Source of the DNA: Wyeomyia smithii
Taxonomy: Eukaryota > Arthropoda > Insecta > Diptera > Culicidae
Reading direction: 5' to 3'
NCBI RefSeq assembly: GCF_029784165.1
Contig: NC_073696.1
Location: 172,040,912 to 172,104,911, forward strand
Length of the DNA stretch: 64,000 nt
The notes under the pieces: model-generated
Database searches by the model: none
What the model was told of the DNA's origin: nothing
What the model saw: the letters and a program-made list of their open reading frames with translations, nothing else
Shown: piece after piece, positions 20,621 to 51,413 of the stretch
Layout of the letters: each line of letters opens with the position of its first letter
Position numbering within the stretch: the first letter of the stretch is position 1
Position numbers and translations under genes: made by a program

Positions 20621-22242
20621 ATGTTTGAAGTATGCTGCCGTTTATGCCTGGAGCAAACACATCTGAACAAAATGCATTCCATATATAGTGACCATAAATC
20701 ATACAGTATTCGTGATAAAGTTTCTCAATTATTTCAAATACAGGTATCGCAAATTAATATACTATTTTCTATAACGAAACATTAACTTAAATATGAAGTT
20801 TTCCGATGCTGAAAAATTATCTGCAGTTTGTAATAAATGTTTGAAGAGGATTGACGTAGTGAACGAGATTTACAATCTTTTCCATGAATCCGATAAAAAG
20901 TTTCGCAGTTTTTTGCACGGGTAATATTTGCTTGCTGTTGTATATATTTCATGTTAATTAAAATTTTGATTATTTTAGGAATTTAGTGGGAAATGTGGAG
21001 ACTTTACCCGTCTCACACAATAATAAGACGTTGGAGTCTAATACTGTGCACAGCATTGCAGCTGACAGCGGAAATAATCCATGTCAACAATCTTTCAATC
21101 CTGATTCTATTACCGATTGTTGTACTAATCAGTCTATAATTTCAAAAGAATCAACTTTAGAAGAAATGTTTGATGAAAACGCAACTGTTGAAGTTTTAGA
21201 TAATGAATCCGAGCAATTATCAGATCAGGTTTCGGTATATGGAGAAGAATTCTGTTCTGAGCAAATCATCTCTGAAGAGGAATACGTTGTGATTTACACG
21301 TCTGAACAAAGTAGTGACACCGTATTAGAGAATATTAAAACAAAAGATACTATCGATCATTCGGAATGCAAATACGAGATAGAAGTCAGTGGCAAATTAT
21401 CGTTAACCAACAAGGATATTGATCGAAACAAAGATGAGTTTACATGTGATGTATGCTTTGACGTATTTGAAAACGAAATGACCCTTTTCAAGCACACCAA
21501 TACTGCTCACTTTGCGGAGTGTTCAAAAGCATGTAAAAACTGTTTAAAGGTATTTAAGACAAGTTGTGAAATGCAGAAACATAATTGTACTTCAAAGGCG
21601 CACATAATTAAGTGTTTAGAATGCACTCAAGATTTTGAAAGTCAAAAACTTCTACGCCTTCATATGCGTAATGCCCACACGAAACGTACGTGTTTCAGCA
21701 ATCGTCAATCCCGGAAAGTTATTATTCACAAATGTGATTTTTGCACGGAGATTTTACCCAATTCCCATCAGCTTATAGAGCATGGAAAACTTGTCCATCC
21801 TAGTCAATTTATACTACATCCATGCGACAGATGCGAGAAGAGCTTCGGAAATGTACAGTCGATCCGTTCACATTTACTGGCTCACGATAAAAACTATGAA
21901 TGTCGACATTGTGGAAAGCTATGCCCAACTGCAGTTTCTCTTGCCGGACATGAAAACACTCATACCCGCGATCAACCATTTCAATGTTCCCAATGCGGGC
22001 GTAGTTTTGCTCAATATACCAGCATGCGCAGACATATGAAAATACATTTCAACGAAAAAGCATACCAGTGTGACCTTTGTTCAAAAAATTTCAGACAACG
22101 GTCGGTTATGCTAACTCATCGAAGGATTCATACAGGTGAAAAACCATTTACCTGTAAAATATGTGATAGATCGTTTCGCGATCATAGTACATTAGCTAAA
22201 CACAAAAAACTTCACATCAAAGCCAATCAAAATAAGAGCTAA
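20621..22242 (+). CDS. ZAD-C2H2 zinc-finger protein, three coding exons, 502 aa
   Basis: Exons are 20621-20743, 20799-20920 and 20979-22242, joined by GT-AG introns of 55 and 58 bp (phases 0 and 2). Exon 1 starts MFEVCCRLCLEQTH, giving the first CxxC of the zinc-finger associated domain (ZAD); exon 2 gives the second pair, VCNKC. ZADs mediate dimerisation of insect zinc-finger proteins. An acidic linker of about 150 residues follows, then about nine C2H2 or C2HC fingers from FTCDVC onward, the last three regular, with the linker HTGEKPF. It is probably a nuclear sequence-specific DNA-binding regulator. A start inside exon 3 would lose the ZAD. AATAAA lies at 22419-22424. The orthologue is not identifiable by eye. 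Confidence 0.9.
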
Positions 22243-22418
22243 TTAAAATTTAACTAGGGTAAGGAACGAAAAAATCATGGGTCCAGTATTTTCATCAGTC
22301 GAAAAAACGGGCCCCAAACTCCATAGTTTTGATCAGTATCGACAATTTCAATGACAGGAACGAAAACTCTGATTAACTAGCTCTTACGATTATGTAAAAA
22401 ACTTATAAAAAATCTTTG

Positions 22419-22424
22419 AATAAA
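22419..22424 (+). terminator. polyadenylation signal AATAAA of the ZAD gene
   Basis: The first AATAAA on the plus strand after the stop codon, 177 bp downstream and followed by an A-rich stretch. Position fits a short 3' UTR. Confidence 0.5.
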
Positions 22425-22429
22425 CACCA

Positions 22430-23567
22430 ATTTAAAAAAAAAAGAATTGTAGCCATTTTTTAATGCTGAAGAACAGCTACTCCAAAACATGCAAACCGCT
22501 CAAAATACGTTCGGGGTGATTGACATAGTCTACTTCGACAAAGAACTTTATTTGATTATTGTGAAAGTTTGCCAAACTAGCCTTATAATCTGAAGATAAG
22601 TGTTGATAGAGAAAAAGATAGTGAACAAATTGATAAGTTTATGTTTGTGTTACCTTACACATTTCGAGCATTCTATCTTCATGCACAGGGGGCTGCTTAA
22701 GTTGCTTAAAATTGGTTCCGTACTTCAGTGAGATGAATAGCTATGATTTTTTTTCCTTAGAAATGAATTTTGTTGTATTTTCCATCAAAACCGTTGGACG
22801 ATTTTTTTTTGATTTAGTTAGAGAAGGGTGTTTTTTTTCTTTGGTTTAAAATTTATTGTGAAAAATCCATTTGATATGTCAACTTTAATACTAAACATTA
22901 TGTACTCGACAGAGTAAAACAAAAAAATTCTCGCATAACTCGAATCGAAAGATTTTAAAATAAACAATGAGAGTCACTCAATGTAAAAAGTTCCGCGAGA
23001 ATTGTTACTTTTGCTACTTTACAAAGTAAGTGTAACGCACACATGTTTCGAACATTACTTCTTTTAAAAGTTAGGTCAAAATGTTTATGTAACATCAAAT
23101 AAAGCATAAGACATAGCGATAGGTCAATTATAAATAATGATAAAACTTGAAAATGGGTATTGTTCTTCGATTTTCTTGTTTTTTTTGGAAAGCATGTGTT
23201 AGAGACCTATTCAGTAGATGAAGTTTATGAAGATATGGGATAGAGTTGTAAATGTTTTTATTTCGAACGCGTCGACAACAATAAAATATTGGTTCATATA
23301 TTTGAAATTTAAGTTAAAAATGTAAAGGGATAAAAACGTTTCAAATTATCTTGCATAGTTTTTTAAAACCATTCGATAAGTATTTAGGCAACCATTATTG
23401 CAGAATTTTGACCCGTACTCGACTTTTGTTCATATAAGTACTACAACAGAATAGTGAGAATCATTGAATATTTATATAGATTTTAACAAACGAGTTCTGT
23501 CGTGTTTTTCCAATTATAATTTTACACACGATATAACTGATGCTATTTGGCGTCCAGCAAAAAAAAA
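22430..23567. other. intergenic, nothing recognised
   Basis: A+T-rich sequence between the zinc-finger gene and the NALCN 5' region. No exon or transposon terminus is evident. Confidence 0.4.
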
Positions 23568-23911
23568 CAGTAAAGTTCTTTTTTACACGATTCTACGTAC
23601 CGTGCAAAAAAAACGTGTAAAAAACCGCGTCCTTTGGAAAAGCCTTGTAAAAAAAAAACACGATATTTGGAAAAACGTCGTAAAAAGGAACCGTATAAAA
23701 TAAAACCGCGTCAAAATGGAACTGCGTAAAAAACAGCCTACTATAGTCTGTTACCGTTACTGTTACTCGCTGTAACAATTTTACGCGAAGACGAAAAATC
23801 GTGCAAAAAAAACCGTGTAAAAAAACCGCGTTATTTGAGAAAACGACGTAAAAAAATCGCGTTATTTGGAAAATCGTCGTAAAAAAGAACCGTGTAAAAA
23901 ATACTTTACTG
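23568..23911. mobile_element. 344-bp MITE made of CGTGTAAAAAA repeats
   Basis: Ends are inverted: CAGTAAAGTTCTTTTTTACA at the left and, reversed from the right, CAGTAAAGTATTTTTTACAC. The interior repeats ACCGCGT, CGTGTAAAAAA and ACGTCGTAAAAA many times. The right flank begins TA, but the left flank is AA, so the target duplication is not confirmed. Tc1/mariner or pogo-like origin is a guess. Confidence 0.6.
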
Positions 23912-24328
23912 TATATGACTATATGTATATCGGCATCATCTGCTCTTAAGCGCAGAATCGGATAAAATGTTTGCTCCGTCAACCATATTGGAAAATTTCA
24001 CATTGATCAAAAGTTCGCTATGTAAAGTCCAAATATGACTCCAAACGGAGTGAAAACATCTTACACCAATTTGATGGGGAACTTTTCAGTTTAGAACACG
24101 TCTTCAACTATGTGCATATGTGCAAAGAATGAAGAGTATTGGCAGAAAGTGAAACTGGTGTTACGCAGCAATTGTAGTGAAACGCTATATGCAAACGAAA
24201 CATGGGTTTCGTCTGTGAAAGACAATGAATGTATGAAAATAAAACAAAGTGTATATTCAATAAGGAATTCTAACAACGATAAGCAAACGCTACGGCTTTC
24301 GGAAAAATCACGGAATTAGAACGGCAAT

Positions 24329-42115
<17,787 letters not shown>

Positions 42116-42829
42116 TAATTGTAGAAACCCAACCACACAACGATTAGTCAGAATACTGCACAAAATTCATCAAACTTCTAAATAAATCACCGCCATCTGA
42201 AGACAAAGTAAAACTCAGTCTGTCGTAAAACGTACTCATGGCAATCACGCCATGGGTAGGGAATTGTCTAATGAATTTATAATGAGATGTCCGTACTTTT
42301 ACTGGATTGCAACATTATTAATCCCCTGAGGACCAAACAGCAAGCACTTTTCTAGTTCATTTGACAATTCCCGAGTTTCTGCTTCTGCCGGTTGAGTTTT
42401 ACTTCATAAAATTCGCGTTCATTCACGAATTCAAAAATTTTTTATTTTTGTTTGTCACGAAAAAAGTTTTTGTACTATTCAAATTGATTCTTGCCGATTC
42501 GAATATAATAGTATAAATCAAAATTTGAGTAATACAATACATACACTTTAACGTCCTTTGGGTTTTGTGAATCAAACAAGATTACATAAATTCAGATAAT
42601 TCTTAGTTCTGCAGAAAATGGCAGTACGCGGAACATTCCGTTTTGTTAAAATTGTTCAAGGGATTATATACATATGCAAGCTTAAAGAGACAGGCATTTT
42701 TCTTTGTCGTGTGTAAAGTAAATATAAATATTTCCTTGAAATTCTTTAAAATCGGTGGTTTGGAAAAGAATTATGACAATTTCCACCGCACTATTTGCCC
42801 AAAAAAATCAAACGCACGGCAAAACTTTA

Positions 42830-43075
42830 CAACACATCAAACACAATCTTTTTCATCTTTTACAATCTCAAGGCTTGACAAACTTCCACGCTCTCTATCA
42901 GCCACCATGTATTTTGTTTTGGTAGAGCTTATGATAAGTCCAATTTTCGCTGCTTTCCTCTTAAAACTGCTCTCTTCTACTGCTCTGTGGTTAGCAACGA
43001 CTATATCAATATCACCCACAAAGCCAAGGAGCACTTCGAATCAGTTTAACCAGATTTGTTTGGAAACCGTTGGGA
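42830..43075 (-). pseudogene. RTE reverse transcriptase fragment with internal deletion
   Basis: The minus-strand frame reads LLGFVGDIDIV and TKTKYMVADRERGS, the FADD region and following block of the RTE family at 35797. Directly upstream is NLVKLIR, which in the full element lies about 60 residues earlier, so an internal piece is missing. FADD has become FVGD. Confidence 0.75.
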
Positions 43076-45984
43076 AGCATAATACTAATCAACACAGGTT
43101 TGACCGTAAAACTCAAACTAGAAAACATAAAGATTATAGCTTTTGAACCATTTCTGTAAATTTTGATGCTCTTAGCCACCACCGTGTTTTCAGAGACTTA
43201 AAAATTATCTACCACACGACGCATCTAAGTGTCTATATAAATTTCTATTTTCAATCCCGAATACCTCCTAGAAAGCAAACGCGGTTCTTTGAAATGTATA
43301 CATCGCGAAGATATAAGATTAATCACGATATTTATCGAACGAACGAACTCCGATTTGCAACGTGCTTAGATAGAACCAACGAGTGAGCAGTCTTCGGTTA
43401 AACGGTGAGACACGAATAAATACCCTCTGATACAACTCGCAAAGGCACTGCACTCCGAAAATCCTTAATCCTAGCAAAACTCACTCGCGCCGCAGACACG
43501 ATTACACCGGACCATTATGGCCCTAGCTCTATTCCGCAGGGACACGGCGTTTCGCCCCGATAATCTTCTAGCTGTTGGATGATGGATTTAAAACACCTAC
43601 TGAGTACAAAAATTGACAAATGCAAATATGCATACTAACCAGAACAGAGTTCCAGGGTTATTTACAAAACGCCAGAACAATCGTGCAGCAAAACTTATCC
43701 AAAAGCTTAGAAAATAATAAAAAAGCAAGTGATGTGATCAGACACTTGTCACGAGTATGTTTAAAGATTCATAATATTCAAGGGGATGGCAGCCCTATCT
43801 AAACTCTACACGTTTGACAGTAGCCAACATATTATTTAAAAATAAAGCCCCGAGGCAGGCGCCCAGCAAAAGAAAGAGAATTGACAGTTATCGCGGGTTT
43901 GTTTACATAGAAAAATTTTCGGCTCGAATAAAAAAGCGGAAGTTTCTTGTTAAAAAATGCGTTTCCGAAAAATCCAAAAGGTCACAGTAACGAATTCGCA
44001 TAGGCGGAGAGTTTTCCCATCTTTTTCGTACTCGTATCATTCATTTTCACTCCTATCACATAAAAAGTAATTAGAACACCTTGTAAACAAACCCGTGGGA
44101 AGTGTCAAAAAAGTGAGGTTATTTTTCGTGTGCAATGATCTATGAGACACCTGAAAAAATGTCCAATGGCAAGAGATGGCGCTTTTTCAGTGGTAGTAAA
44201 ACCGAAATTTTTCCGAGTGTTTTGCTCATTGACCAATAAAACAGCTATCAAATGCCTTCTATACATTTTTTTCTAACTTTCTAGTACTTACTTTCATTAG
44301 ACGCAAATCTATTTTTATTAAAAAATATGTTTTTCCCATATAACCCATTGTGTCTTACTACCATTCGTCTAGAGTCCGTGTTGTTGATTTTGACAATATT
44401 TAAAAATTAGGGCGAGAGCCGTGTGGTTGAAAGCGGATGCGCACAATTCTCATTGGGGTGGTTCAACGTTGTTAAAAGTAGGTTATACAACTCTTCATAC
44501 AAATTTAAAATGCAATACGCCAAGCGGAGTCACTAGTAATTGACCTCCGATAAGTATAGAATTTTTGAGGACTCAAATATAATCAATTAAATTTTGTGGT
44601 GGCACTTTGCTATCAAGTTTTAAAATTTCCATATGACGATGAGTCGCTTCAATACTGATAGCCAAGCAACGACATCTAGTTCTGATGTGAATGGAAAAGT
44701 CGATAGTTTCTACAATAATTTAATATAATTAGAATTTAATAGATGGAAATACACAAACAGTTGCGGTCACTGGTGTGATTTACTAGCAGATGGTATATAC
44801 CGTGTCCCATTCTATCCATTCTAGTGTGAACTACAATGAACAATCTACAACAAAAAATTAATCAATTGGCGTCAGAACGGCCAACTGAAACCGTTAGGTG
44901 CATGAAATATGAAACACAATCCAATCCATTCCCCAAGCATACGTTTTCCAACCGATACCAGCCCACCGCGCACATGACGTGAAACGTGAAAGCTTATGTG
45001 ACAAACATAACATCTACGTGAAAATCACATACCAAGTACATGAACTTGACAACGTCAAACAGGATGTACCGCGTAAATTCTCTGTGCGCAAATATCCAGG
45101 AATCAAGATGGCGAAACTGTTGTCTAATTCAGTGTCAACATAAAATGGAATTTCTCGATCGCTTATCAATAAGTGAATTTTCGGAAAATCTTAATAACGT
45201 CGAGTCTTGAGCTTACAGTGTACACAGCTCCAGTTCAAAAGTGGTGGAGTTACCTGAACACAAACAACTGCAGGGGACAGTAGCTATCGCCCGCGAATAT
45301 CGTGGTATTTATCATTTTTTATGTAGCTTTATTCATTTATCAATTGATAACATTGCATACTCGAGTGATTTATTACGCAACATGTTTCGATAATTTCTAC
45401 AAACTATTTTCTATCTCTTTAAAATCGAAAAAATAAATCAAAATTATAGGTTGCATAAAACGTGATAGATATCGAGACTCAAATGCTTTTCAGTAGATGA
45501 ATTCTACGTGAAACACCCATAAAATGCATATGTCTACTGAATTAGATAAAAAGAATAATAACTTTCCCGGTAACTATAACGTGAAAAATATTTTGAGTGT
45601 ATCTTGTCAATTTACACACCTAAATGGGTTTTCTTGTAAACACAACGTTGAAACGACGAACCCGGGGAACAACTGCTATGCGACACTTCCACTTCAATGC
45701 GTCAGCTTAGCATTTCTACACTGGCTAAAGGCACCAAATTTCACAGAAATGGTTAAGAAGTTATAATCTTTCCAGGGCAACTAATTTGAGCTTTAGGGTA
45801 GCATTTTTCTGCTTTTGTCTACCAGTGTAATCTGCCATAAATCTTTGCGTTTAATCTATTCTGAACCGAACCTAGACCCTGGGATTTAACTGTTCGTTTT
45901 ACACTACAGTGGGCCCAAGCGAGAAAAAAAAGCTTGCAGAACATAAATGAATGGTACACAAACAATGTCATCTGTTAGCTACTG
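43076..45984. other. no gene recognised (likely NALCN intron 9)
   Basis: Contains a less A+T-rich patch at about 43380-43560 that could be the leader of an unrecognised element. No exon of NALCN is visible. Confidence 0.35.
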
Positions 45985-46600
45985 AAATACATTATTGAGC
46001 AAAATCGTGCCAAATGATCTAGAAATTCGCCAAAGTTTAATCGACCATTTGTTATTTGAATATACACACACGTATTTGACTTAGCAAAATGAGTATTGTT
46101 CACAGATGGAGCAATCTTTTAGAATCATAAGTTATTTTCTAAAAGGGCATATGATTTTGGCATGGGCTTTCATTCTAAAGCATTTATAGCATTGTAGCTC
46201 AGAAACCGTTGGTTGTACAAAAAAAACTTGAAGTTATAACGCAACTTTTAATAAAACATTCAGGATGAAGAAATAAAAAACGCATTTTGTATGAAAAATT
46301 ATATTTTGAAAAAAATATTTAATTTAGATATATTGTAGAATATTTGTACTCTAATCATTTTGAACAATTTAAATGGTCATTCTAATTTGAAAAGCTCATG
46401 ATAATTGACTTCGTAAATGCACCCTCTTCAAGTTATTATGAATTTATGCTAAGAAAGTCAAAAACTAAACACTGAATTATACATTAAATAAAAAAAGAAT
46501 AGATTTTTCCCTTCAAATTAATTTTTTGTTGAAACTTGACATTATTCCTAAAATTTTTGATTAAATGTTCTGGATGGAGAAGTTTGAAATAAATTTTAAC
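45985..46600. repeat. dispersed repeat, second copy
   Basis: Resembles 34850-35420 (TTTAATCGACCATTTGTTATTTGAA, split here as TTTAATCGACCATT and TTATTTGAA; TTCTAAAAGGGCATATG; CAGGATG.AGAAAT). A related piece in reverse seems present near 51330-51400. Confidence 0.55.
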
Positions 46601-47568
46601 TTAAAAGTTGAGTATTTTTTTGCAAATGCAACATTCTTGAGAAGAATCAAATTCCAATGTACACTGGGCCAGGAATGAAATCTAGCGGAACGAAATTGTT
46701 AGCGTTCTCAGGGTTTGACCAATAGGTTTCCGATCTTCTACAAAGTTTCTTAGCATGGTTAGGGCTTCATTTTGGATAAGTTCGGAATTTAGCCGCGAAG
46801 GTGGCGTTGCGATGCCAACTTCTTTTCCTTACACGATCTCTAAATTCTATAAAACTTTACAGAATATACAAAATTTCTAACTGTTCAAGTTTCAGAGATC
46901 TACGAGTTTTTATAAAATTTGTCTGAATTTCACGTTTCATTGTGATAATTTTATGAGTTCACTCAAATTAATTTCTTACAAATTTTTTTCTCTGTGGAAA
47001 TTGTATAATTAAGTCGTTTTCTTCCGAGTACGGAAGTTTTTGAAGTACTTAAATGGAAATATTCCATAAAATTTGGAAAAAATGCATAATTTTGTGAATT
47101 AGATATCTCATAGGTTAGCAAGTATTAGCAAACCATGATTTTTTCTAAAAATTGTCCATCAAAAAATCTTTATTTTCTGAAATTTTGAAAGATGTGTTTT
47201 TTTTGTGTTTTTGTGATATTTCAGTTTGAATATAATCATAGGTTTCATGTAAAAACACAATTGCTATGTATTTATTGCATGAAATACACGGTCCAGCACT
47301 CTGATACTCTATCCAACCTATTTGCAGTCTTCAGCAGAGTTTTACAGTGTAAAAGAACTTCAATTTGACGTTTAGTATAGTTCGCGATTTGGCCGCAGAG
47401 ATGGCGCTTCGACACCAACTTTTTATTCTTACACGCTACAGCTCTGCAGTTTTCGACGAAGTTCTAGTTTAGAAAATTTTATGTAACTTCGTAGAAGAAA
47501 CAAAATTGCTGTCTCTCAATTTATTTTGGAAATTTACGAGTTTTTGATAAATTTGTTTGAGTTTCACG

Positions 47569-47638
47569 TTTTTTTGTAATAGTTTTGTGATTCTTTGGTG
47601 ATTTTATTGTTTCGAATCACAAAACTATTACAAAAACC
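47569..47638. repeat. hairpin at the left flank of the 47.6-50.1 kb element
   Basis: TTTTGTAATAGTTTTGTGATTC pairs with GAATCACAAAACTATTACAA around a 19-base loop. Its right half is repeated at the far side of the element. Confidence 0.7.
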
Positions 47639-50071
47639 TAAATTAATCCACCTAGCGGTCAGACCCAGCCTTTCTCATTTAAACTTATTATTTGTAAAAA
47701 TAGATTTACATGAACGCTTCAATTCAGTAAATGTATATTCGCTCTTTAGGTCCTTTAGGTAATCTATACATATAAAAATGCAGTCCGGTCTGTCTGTCTG
47801 TTTGATCCATATAGGCTTGAAAACTACCGAACCGATCGACATGAAAATTTGTATGTAGGGGTTTTTGGTGCCGATAAAGGTTCTTATGATAGTTTGAGAC
47901 CCCTCCCTCTTCTGGAAGGAAGGAGTCTCATACAAATGAAACATAAATTTCTGCACAACTCAAGAACAAACCAAGCAAGTGAAACCGAATTTGGCATGTA
48001 GATGTTTTAAGGGGTAAAAACTATGTGTCATAATAGTTGGACGCCCCTCCCTTTTCTGGAAGGGAGGGGTTCCATACAAATGAAACACAAATTTCTGCAC
48101 ATCTCGAAAACTAATCAACTAAATGGAACCAAATTTGGCAGTTAAATTTTTTAAGTGGTTTAAAATATGTACATAATATTTTGACACCCCTCCTTTTTTT
48201 TTGAAGGGCGGGTGCCATACAAGTAAAACACAAATTTCTGCATATCTCGAAAACTAACCGAGAAAATGGAACCAAATTTAGCATGTGGATGTTTTTGGAG
48301 GCAACAAATATGTGCATAATGGTTTAATACCCCTCCATTTTCTGGAAGGGATAACAAATATGTGCATAATGGTTTGACACCCCTCCCTCTTCTATAAGTG
48401 AGGGGTCCCATACAAACGAAACACAAATTTCGCACAGCTCAATAACCAATCAAGAAAATACAAATCTGTCCATAGTGGTGCACACATTTCTGCACATCTC
48501 GCGAACTAATCATGGAACCATATTTGGCAGGTGAATGTTTTAGTGGTAACAAATATGTTCCATAACATTTTTTTCTCAAAACAGCTGAAAATGACCAAAT
48601 ACCACCCAATATGAGTGTTTCTTTAACCAGTATGACGTTCAATCCAGAAATTGTCTCCAAATGCCATTCTGTAATCCAAAATGGCAACTTCCGGTTTTGG
48701 AAAAACAGCGGAAAACGACCAAATACCACCCAATATGGGTATTTCCGAAATCGGAATGATGCACTGGAACTACAAATCGACTTCAGACAACATTTTGAAT
48801 TGTAAGATTTTAACTTCCAGTTTCTGAAAAACAGCCTGAAATGGACGATTCCCATTAAATATGAGTATCTGCGGTACCAGAAAGATGCACAGAAGCTAAA
48901 AATTGATCACAGACACAATCGTGAATTTTAAGATGGTGGCTTCCGATGTCTGGCAAACATCCGGAAATGACCAAATAGCATTCAATATGAACGTTTTCGT
49001 AACTAGAATAACTCCCAGATGATAGCACAGGCAATTTTAAAGTCCAAAATCACGACTTTCGGTTTCTGAAAAACAGCTCAAAGTGACCAAATACCACCCA
49101 ACATGAGTATCTTCGGAACCAGAATGTTGCAAGAAGCTAAAAATTGACCTCAGACACCATCATGAGTTGCAGAATGGCAACTTTTGGTTTCTGGTTGGAG
49201 AAACACTCATATTGGGTGTTATTCGATCATTTTCGGCTGTTTCCCAGGAACCGGAGGTCGCCAACCTAGAATCCAAAATTGGGTCTGTGGTCGATTTCAG
49301 CTGCTGTGTATCATTCTAGATCCGGAGATACTCATGTTAGACGGAAATCGGCCATTTTTGGCAGAAAAAACAGCCAAAAATGGCCGAGTTTAAGTAGTCT
49401 TCGGAATATGTTCCTTCTCATAGCTGAATTTCACATTTTTAAACATAACAGGCAAAGTAACAGTCCGATTGCAAAACAAATCAATAGGGTCTCATGGAGC
49501 AACTAGACCTTCCATTTGACACTGGTTTTATGAATATCGGTCCAGCCATCTCTGAGAAACATGAGTGAGATTGAACAGTCTTCAGAACACGTTTCTTTTG
49601 ATAACTTTTGAACCATATGTCCAATCTTTATGAAATTCAAAAATTAAGGGTTTTTCAGGTAGCCCGTTCATTTGAAACCAATTTTGTTCAAATCGGTTGT
49701 GTAGTTTTTGAGATAATGATGTTTCATGATTTTTACATTTTGATACATAACCTCTAAACTAAAAATCCGATTATAATGAAATTTAATAAGGCCTTATGGG
49801 GCAACAAGACCTTTCATTTGCAATTAATTTCATGAAAATCGGTCCAGCCATCTCTGAGAAAAGTGAGTGAGAATAAAAATCTGCACATACACACACATAC
49901 ACACACACACATACACACACACATACACACACACATACAGAAAATGCTCAGCTCGTCGAGCTGAGTCGAGTGATATATGCCATTCGGCCCTTTGGAGCAC
50001 TTTTATACTTTCGGTTTTGCAAGTGATTGCTATACCTTTCTAGGAGAAAGGCAAAACGTGAAAATCACACA
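47631..50071 (+). repeat. interspersed element with AATTAATCCACC 5' motif, copy B (most complete)
   Basis: Starts CAAAAACC then AATTAATCCACCTAGCGG. About six tandem units of roughly 130 bp follow (47800-48560; AAACACAAATTTCTGCACAT, ACACCCCTCCCTTTTCTGGA), then units of about 115-125 bp (48570-49250; ACCAAATACCACCCAATATG, GGCAACTTCCGG), then two copies of a CCAGCCATCTCTGAGAAA block. It ends with (ACACAT)n, GCTCAGCTCGTCGAGCTGAG, CATTCGGCCC and the hairpin ACCTTTCTAGGAGAAAGGC. A 40-bp direct repeat (39 of 40 identical) flanks it at 47591-47630 and 50072-50111. No protein is encoded. Confidence 0.75.
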
Positions 50072-50424
50072 TTCTTTGGTGATTTTAATGTTTCGAATCA
50101 CAAAACTATTAATTACTATACATCGATCGTATATTTCAATAAATGGTTATATATGGTTGTTACTGTGGAATCACAAACAACACATAAAAGAGTGTACTTT
50201 TGTAAAAAAAAAAAGAATTTGATCAAAGTTAATGTTGAAATATTTCAAAGATGGATGCAAGAGCTCTTTAATTTGAAATTGCTATTAGAATCAAAAAAAT
50301 TGAGGGGAAAATTCGATCCTTTTATGATTATATGAATAATTTAGTGTTTATTTTATAATTCTCTCAACTTAAATTCCAAATAACTTGACAACGTATGCAT
50401 TTACGAAGTCACTTATCCTGAGTA

Positions 50425-51126
50425 TAGTCAGTGTATACTTTACTAGTCTGGCGGACTGGATTTCGGGAACCAGTGTGAACTGTCAAAACGGGAACCAATC
50501 GATAGTGCATCGATTTTCGCATTTGAAGTATTGTAATCGTGCCGTAAAAAGATACAGAATAAATTAGACTCAATAATTGGGCTTTTTGTGACAATTGCTA
50601 TTTTTTTGAGAATAGTTATTGTAATGAATTAATGATATCACAATAATGTTAAATTTATACATGTGAGAAAATCACAAGGAATATTTTCTTTCGTCGCATC
50701 AATAACGTGCTCTTTTTATAATTAATTGTTTATTGATAACATTATACTGCCATAGATTTGCTGTCCTGTCGCTTTTCACGCTGTACTATTGTACGGGAAA
50801 TGCTCAATCGAAACAAAATGATTTTTTTTATAACTTTCCTTTCAACGAATAAATGAATTATCAGGTAACTCGCATTATTTTAGCCATTTTCCTCTAATCT
50901 CTGCATTCTTTGGAAACCGGAGTAAACTTGTTTGTTTCTTTGTCCTTCGCCAATTGCTGTTACATTTGTTATAAACGCACTTCATTTTCACATCAAATGT
51001 TTACTTTCAAAGAAGTCATATGCAACATGAATTATATCCAGTGGTGTCAGGATTTTAATGTGAAAAAGTGGGTTGCCAGTTGCATGGTTCCCCACTCCGC
51101 CAGACTAGTAAAATACAGTGACTATA
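50425..51126. mobile_element. 702-bp MITE, possibly MULE-like
   Basis: The ends are inverted repeats of about 35 bp: TAGTCAGTGTATACTTTACT plus AGTCTGGCGGA at the left and its near complement at the right. ATCCTGAGTA flanks both sides (50415-50424 and 51127-51136), a 10-bp duplication that fits the Mutator superfamily. The 78-codon frame near its right end is not a gene. Confidence 0.7.
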
Positions 51127-51157
51127 ATCCTGAGTATTCAATTTGAAATACCGTCAG

Positions 51158-51252
51158 CTGGGGTGAGATTGTGCCAGTGGAAGTGAGACTGTGCCATTTA
51201 TTCCGTGTCAAAAGAGAAGCATACTCTCATCCCCACTGGCACAATCTCATTT
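51158..51252. mobile_element. tiny palindromic element
   Basis: GGGGTGAGATTGTGCCAGTG at the left pairs with CCCACTGGCACAATCTCATT at the right, enclosing about 50 bp. The sequence resembles a short MITE common in mosquitoes; no target duplication was confirmed. Confidence 0.5.
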
Positions 51253-51413
51253 CAAAAATATTAGAGTAGAAATATTTTAAAAAATGTCGAAAAAAATATT
51301 TTTTTAATCTAAACCTTCCATAAAAAATTGTTGTTCATTTCTTCATCCTGAACTTTTTATCAAAAGTTGTGATATAACTTCGATTTTTTTCTCAGCTATC
51401 ATATACAAAAAAC

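Noticed and set aside
20986..22242. The zinc-finger gene as a single-exon gene starting at a GTG.
   Set aside because: Upstream exons with GT-AG borders in phase supply an ATG and a ZAD with both CxxC pairs, a much better model.
47800..49300. A regular array that might suggest CRISPR-like organisation.
   Set aside because: Units are contiguous tandem repeats of 115-130 bp with no unique spacers; the DNA is eukaryotic.
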